Positions 59,501 through 64,000 of a DNA stretch of 64,000 nt are shown here, one piece after another. Below the pieces are notes generated by a model. That model worked only from the letters and a program-made list of their open reading frames with translations, made no database searches and was not told where the DNA came from. The stretch's first letter is position 1. Each line of letters opens with the position of its first letter. This DNA comes from Undaria pinnatifida (taxonomy: Eukaryota > Sar > Phaeophyceae > Laminariales > Alariaceae). The stretch covers positions 13,815,362 through 13,879,361 of the forward strand of contig JABAKD010000023.1 in NCBI GenBank assembly GCA_012845835.1, in the 5' to 3' direction. The position numbers and the translations under genes were made by a program.

Positions 59501-59569
59501 GCCAAGACTGTGCTTTCAGCCGATCCATCGGTGGGGCTGGCTCGACCGGCCTTCATACTCCGGCACAAG
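53564..59569 (-). CDS. ROCO family GTPase (Roc-COR), 5'-partial, eight exons
   Basis: Exons, 5' to 3', are 59569-59440, 59087-58456, 58296-58090, 57460-56698, 55653-55560, 55194-55124, 54733-53957 and 53827-53564. Every join has GT-AG ends and matching phase, giving about 978 codons. The Roc GTPase domain starts in exon 1 just after where a P-loop should be. It has the G2-like ESTV, the G3 motif DCAGQ at the end of exon 1, and the G4 motif ATKCD in exon 2 after VPYAALLQMFVTPRAVCLVV. COR spans exons 3-4, with ETYVFLDVVWLTRILKPLLN and a WPDLFEYVLP block. Small coil-like exons follow (EVFSKVNARFVGVQREYAAL), then a basic C-terminus with MRLFLICAQTHQLVPCG and KMSDKRKKAHKQRR. ROCO proteins bind and hydrolyse GTP as dimers through COR and usually carry N-terminal LRRs. 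In brown algae such genes are candidate immune receptors. The P-loop and any LRR exons are not visible to 64000. Exons 5 and 6 are the least certain. Confidence 0.85.
57799..57945 (+). mobile_element. Small MITE-like repeat in a ROCO intron, copy 3
   Basis: It lies in the intron between the third and fourth ROCO exons. It starts ACGCGTGCTACGATAGAGGT then GCACC, has CCTCATTTTGGGAGCTTGCG, and ends CATGGCCTAGGTACAC. It is closely similar to 19936-20085. The insertion leaves the predicted splice sites untouched. Confidence 0.75.
59113..59215. repeat. 10-11-bp AT-rich tandem repeat (ATATGATATTT) in a ROCO intron
   Basis: About nine units of AATATGATATT with small variants, inside the intron between the first two visible ROCO exons (59088-59439). 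Confidence 0.92.
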
Positions 59570-61911
59570 CTGTACAAAGAATCATAACGGCAAGTCGAGG
59601 CCGATGGAGACAAAGCGGTGGCATAATAGCGAGCACCGTGCCGTAAGTCATTTGAGGCGAACTCAATTTAGAATCCTGCTACCTTTCGAAGAGGCGCACC
59701 ACACGATGCGACATCAGGCGGAAGCGAGCGAATCGATGTGATGACATAATTCGGGAGATGTTCAGAGTCATGTGGAAGAAGCGAACGGCATATACCCAAC
59801 ACCTGTCGGTGTTACCGCCAAAGAGACAGAATATCACCGGAATGTCAAACGACCCAACACTGACCAAGGCTACGGTGTTAAGCTATCATACTATCATACA
59901 TTGTACAAGGTTCCCCTCCGCGAAGTTCCTAGGGGGGTGGCGCAAGGGCACCTTTTATCGTCACTACCGGACGCAACGACAATAACCATTAGTTTGTTTC
60001 AAAATAGAAAAAAAAAAAATAACCGGATAAATAATGCATTCGCATTTACCCGCAGTACTTAGGTCTTCTCGGGTGTACCCAACAGCAGTGGTACTTTCAA
60101 GCACTTTTGGGGTATTCGATATAGACGTGCCCACGACCGATCTATCGTTCAGAAAAAGTACACAACACTTACCTGACAACACACAAAAGCTTTTACACCG
60201 TATGATGTGTATGATTTCGAGAAGAGCGTCACACTTCGAATTGCAGCTTAGGGACCGCCAGGAAGCGAGAAGGGGCACGTGTGGCGTGGGATGCGGCTTA
60301 CTGTAGAATAATATGTGCAGAGCACGGACGTTTTGAGAACGGGGGAGCAAGAGGGCACTACGTGACAGGATATGACAAAAGCAACTCGCCACCAAAAAGA
60401 GAGTATAGTCTATACGGCGCGCGCACATGGTCGTACCTATAGCGTTTTGCTCTCCGCATGTTTGCTCTCTGTCATCTGCGATCTTCGCGTCAAAAACAGA
60501 AAAAATGCTCGTTAAAAAAGTGCCTCTGTTGACGCAAATGTATGAGGACGGGTTGGTATCTAAATTGTTACTATTACAGAGGTCCTATATTTCCGCATCG
60601 ATGGACACGCGCACACAGAGCGGCAGCACAGCAGAAACGTGTGGTATGGTGGGGTGACAAATTCTGGGAGGCTCCGAAACAAGCAACTCGGCGCAGAATT
60701 GCGAGGACGCGCCACCCGCACATAAACGGTGTTGCCCAACGCTGCTGCTGCGCGGCAGGGTTGCAGCGTTGTGCTCTCCGCATCTTGTCTGCTGTCTGTC
60801 GTCTGCGCTCTTACATAAATGGTGTTGCCTACCGCTGCTGCTGTGCGGCAGAGTTGTAGCGTTGTGGTCTCGTGGTATGGCACGATATCGTATACGAAGA
60901 AAACCAACATGAACGTGAATATATGGACCGTTTGAATACTAATATGATATTAAAATAATATTTCTGCTTCACGCCTGCATGTCACTTGACACTTGACGAA
61001 GCAGCAGAAGCAGCAGCAGCGAGAGGTAGCGGCGTATAGGCGGGTAGAGCATCGCAGGCTCCGATCAAAGCAATCAGGTACTACAACCGCCGGACGCGCA
61101 TAGAGCTGCAGGCTGCTGCTGCTAAGGGGCTGGACTGCTTCTGGGCGGCAGGGTCGTAGCGTGGTGCTCCGTGCAACAATAGGGAAATGTACGTGTACCA
61201 TCTACGAGCAGAAAACGCCAGCTTGCATCCAAATCTTTCGTACGTACGCGGGGATAAGGGACGCGGAAACACCATCCCCGGGGATGTTGCGGAAACCCGG
61301 GGATTTGCCCTATCCGCGTCCAAGGCCAAAACAGTTTAAACGGCTTGCCACGCGCGACACACTGCACGGATCGCGCCCAAACCTCCGGCAACGTGACCCC
61401 AACGGTCGAATTGTGCCCACCCCCCCTAACGTTTCAGACACAGGTGTGAGCACCTGTATGATGTGTCTCAAGAAGTTTAAAAAAATGCCAACTATACGCA
61501 TACACACCATATAGTCTATACTATCATACTAGCTTACTCGGACGGGTGATTCTGTACTTCACGGACAAAACTACTTTAGGCGGTTGTTTTGGCGCAGCGT
61601 AGCCTACCATTCCATTGCGGAACGATATCACAAACTTACAACAGCACTACATCTAAATACCGCCAAGGAACAGTGGGATTACTCGCGCGAGTAACCCTGA
61701 ACCACCGCAAAAAAACATCCCCTAACCCTAACCTCTACCGTAACCTCTACCGTAGCTTCTACCGTAGCTTCTACCGTAGCCTGGTCGTGTCTGCAACAAA
61801 GCACACTGGTCGTGTCTGCAACAAAGTACACTGGTCGTGTCTGCAACAAGTACTCCGCACAATTCATGGTGTTGTGCATAGGAGTCCCCATCGGAAAAGG
61901 TAGATACTTAC
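59570..61911. other. No confirmed exon; small repeats
   Basis: No P-loop (GxxxxGK[ST]) or LRR-coding exon for the ROCO gene was found on the minus strand. Around 60715-60870, two roughly 100-bp units share CATAAA(C/T)GGTGTTGCC and GCTGCTGCTG(C/T)GCGGCAG, then TTGTAGCGTTGTG. A third partial unit lies near 61105-61170. At 61718-61855, short arrays of TCTACCGTAGCT and of CTGGTCGTGTCTGCAACAA (three units) follow a CCCTAACCCTAA telomere-like dimer. Confidence 0.5.
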
Positions 61912-61954
61912 CTTGACATCGTCAACAAAGCCGTCATGATGGCTGTGAGCAATC
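61912..61954 (-). CDS. Candidate 43-nt internal exon
   Basis: On the minus strand a strong acceptor (GTTGCAG) and a perfect donor (AAG|GTAAGT) bound 43 nt. One frame reads IAHSHHDGFVDDVK and another reads LLTAIMTALLTMS. It has no partner exon and no recognised family. It could belong to the 5' part of the ROCO transcript or to a separate gene. Confidence 0.2.
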
Positions 61955-62925
61955 CTGCAACCTACGGGAAATACGTTTTCAAGAACACACTCGAGCGTCG
62001 AGGTCGTACAACAGGCTCAACTATCGATTCTCTATTCTTGTCGCGTTGAGAGAACAACTCGCGAGACCATACCAGAAGCAATTTAGGACTACCAGTCAAG
62101 GAACGCCGACGTCACCCCGCGCTTTCCGGCCGATTGGTAACAATAGGATGCGTTGCAAGGCACTCCAAGTCAAGTCCCGAAACCAAATTAAAATGCCCTG
62201 CATTATTGAAAAAAACGCACTTGGACACTCCAAACCAGACAGAAAGGGCAAACAAACAGTGAGCGTCCGTGATGGCACGCGTCGGGGAGAATACCTGATT
62301 TAAGACGCTCATGTATCGCATGCGGAAACCTCTCCGTTGCAACGATGTACATTAGGAGGGTTGGCAGTGCAGCTGAATCCATCTGGGTACCTCCCCGTTC
62401 CGGTACGCGAAGAAACTTGGGACCCGAGACGTACCCTACTCGCTGGGTTTGGCCATTTTCATCCCCGAGTATCTTATCCGGGAACTCAGATACCCGTGCG
62501 GCAGTCGGAATATCGGGCACCAGCCGGAACAACATCGACACATGATTCGAACATAAAGTGGAGACTTGTGTGTACTGCTGCTGAAGCGAGTCGTCTAAAT
62601 ATCAGCTCCATAGCTGTTACTGTAGTGTGCACCTTGGCGGGATTACTATATAAGTTCCAAGTTCGACACGGTGAGTGTCACAAGGTTTCGACAACGACAT
62701 CGAAAGTCACTCGTAAACGGCAGAACACCTAACAAGTGCCCGCGGGATCTATGGCCGGAGGTAGGTACAGCTCTATATGGAGTAGAGGGGCAGGCATGTA
62801 TGCACCCAGAAGTGCTGTGACAGAATGCCCCCTGCCCTTGTATCGAAGAGCCAAACGGAATAATTCCCAACCTATTTTCCGGCACGATATGCCCTGTTCG
62901 GAACGCCGGTATAGTGAAACATTCC
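61955..62925. other. No gene recognised
   Basis: Short overlapping frames only, with none showing a domain on either strand. Confidence 0.35.
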
Positions 62926-63360
62926 AAGTTTGGGTTCTGTAGGGTACGCACAAACCGTACCCACCCATGCTATTTGCCCCGGGTATGGTATTACCCTACA
63001 AAGAACTTCTGTAAGTTCCGTAAGGCATTCATACCCGTACCCAAAACTTCTGAAAGTTCTGCGCGACGTTCATACCTGTACCTGGAACTTCTGGAACTTC
63101 TGGAAGTTCTGTACGCCCGTGGCCACAATACCCGGGGTACGGGTACAGCATGTTTTGCACCCGTGCGGAACTTCTGCGAGTTTTGTACGCCTGTGTCACA
63201 ATACACGGAACTTCTGGAAAGGCTATGTAAGACATCTTCTGCAAGTTCTGTAAGGTCTTCATACCCTTACCCAGAAATTGTGTGACTCCTGTATGACTGT
63301 GGTGCAGTACCCGGGGTACGGGTATACCTTCGTTACAATACCCGGGGATCTCTGTTTTGA
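62926..63360. repeat. Repeat field of GGAACTTCTG and CCCGGGGTACGGGTA motifs
   Basis: At least nine AACTTCTG/AAGTTCTG half-palindromes occur with CATACC(C/T)GTACC and four versions of (T/A)CCCGGGGTACGGGTA. They are arranged in roughly 100-bp irregular units: heading motif, CATACC block, AACTTCTG run, CGCC(C/T)GTG, CACAATACCCGG. The motif order is repeated about three times. Confidence 0.8.
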
Positions 63361-64000
63361 TTCAGGTTTAATCCGAAAAGAAAGTGTATTATGCATTAAT
63401 TAGAATGCCGTCATGTTTTGTTAGTCACACAATCCGAACACCGAACGCAGCAAACAGTACGTATCATACACTAAGAGCTCCTGCTGTTAGTCAAAGTCGA
63501 TGTTTCTTTCGTTTTAGAGTGTAGGGGCACGTATTAATAACGTATTAACGAAGGACAACTTTAAATCGAAATTAGTCTTTTTTATTGATCGAATTGATCG
63601 ATTCTATTTGTGATAGTCTAATATTTTTTTTTTCCTCCTATAAATATCGGGAAACCAAGGGAAATGTTTTTCGTATTTCGTATTGTGAGTGTTTTTTGTC
63701 CGATCGGAGTAATGCAGGTGTCCCTACTGTATAATATCATCGAAGCCTAAAACAATTATCTTGTGTTTTCGGTAACTTTGCTTCTTCTTTGTCGTGGCAC
63801 TTGGCTTATCGAGCTAATGGAAAAATATGGCTTGCGACCGCAATTATTTTGTTTGAGGCGCCACAGCCGGGGTACGCCCTGGTACGATCGGTGTTACAGA
63901 AGAACAGTAGTAGTAGACGTATATGGTATTTCCTATGAGTGCAGTGTATGCAGTTTGCCAATCACAGTAACTGGAAAGGCGTTGAAACTTGTGTATATTT
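63361..64000. other. No gene recognised
   Basis: AT-rich sequence to the window edge. No exon for the ROCO gene is seen. Confidence 0.35.

Noticed and set aside
60034-60428. Candidate P-loop exon for the ROCO gene (TAGKCEC and VLSGKCC on the minus strand)
   Set aside because: Neither fits GxxxxGK[ST], and both span likely splice donors (GGTAAATG, GGTAAGTG), not coding sequence.
61718-61735. Telomere
   Set aside because: Only two CCCTAA units, followed by unrelated repeats. At most an interstitial trace.
62990-63260. Heat-shock-element array
   Set aside because: GAACTTC has one base between GAA and TTC instead of two, so it does not meet the HSE consensus. Kept only as a repeat.

Overview
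The window is nuclear DNA from a eukaryote with spliced genes and a heavy repeat load. It is most probably from a brown alga (phaeophyte stramenopile). That assignment is an inference: the clearest gene is a ROCO-type GTPase split into short GT-AG exons with the domain order Roc, COR and a long C-terminal extension, and ROCO genes are known to be expanded in Ectocarpus. There are no operons, no Shine-Dalgarno layout, no rRNA or canonical tRNA, and coding exons are sparse.

Layout. 1-13.8 kb is repeat-dominated, with no gene I can support. It holds copies of a poly-G-tract repeat, two copies of a 0.41-kb dispersed repeat, a 0.3-kb (CAA)n tract, a block of GGCTATCACGCC-type motifs and a miRNA-precursor-like hairpin. 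13.8-20.1 kb holds an 11-bp minisatellite, a decayed Ty3/gypsy pol fossil, and a 1.6-kb foldback element whose two ends are the same short perfect palindrome. 23.3-26.8 kb (+) is a three-exon gene for a protein with a signal peptide, a hydrophobic segment and a VWD/root-cap-like C-terminal domain. 26.8-36 kb is mostly unassigned, with a solo-LTR-like repeat and a tRNA-derived SINE-like unit. 36.4-41 kb has two large opposed copies of the G-tract repeat and a second SINE-like unit inside a local duplication. 41-45.1 kb is a Ty1/copia pol fossil split by about 2.5 kb of tandem repeats. 45.5-52.1 kb has more repeats, two LTR-like copies of equal length, a threefold tandem unit with a conserved stem-loop (47.9-49.2 kb), and an isolated exon that resembles an N-myristoylated protein start.

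53.56-59.57 kb (-) is the ROCO GTPase. Eight exons join in phase from just after the P-loop to the stop codon, about 978 codons. The P-loop exon and any N-terminal leucine-rich repeats are not visible in the remaining 4.4 kb and should lie beyond the right edge if present. 59.6-64 kb holds small repeats and one isolated splice-flanked candidate exon.

The two well-supported genes have no evident shared pathway. Most of the signal of interest is in non-coding and mobile DNA: a G-tract repeat family with at least a dozen copies in 64 kb, a foldback element with palindromic ends, A/B-box SINE-like units, and a tandem structured unit that may be an RNA gene family. Exon boundaries were read by eye from splice motifs and phase, without RNA data.
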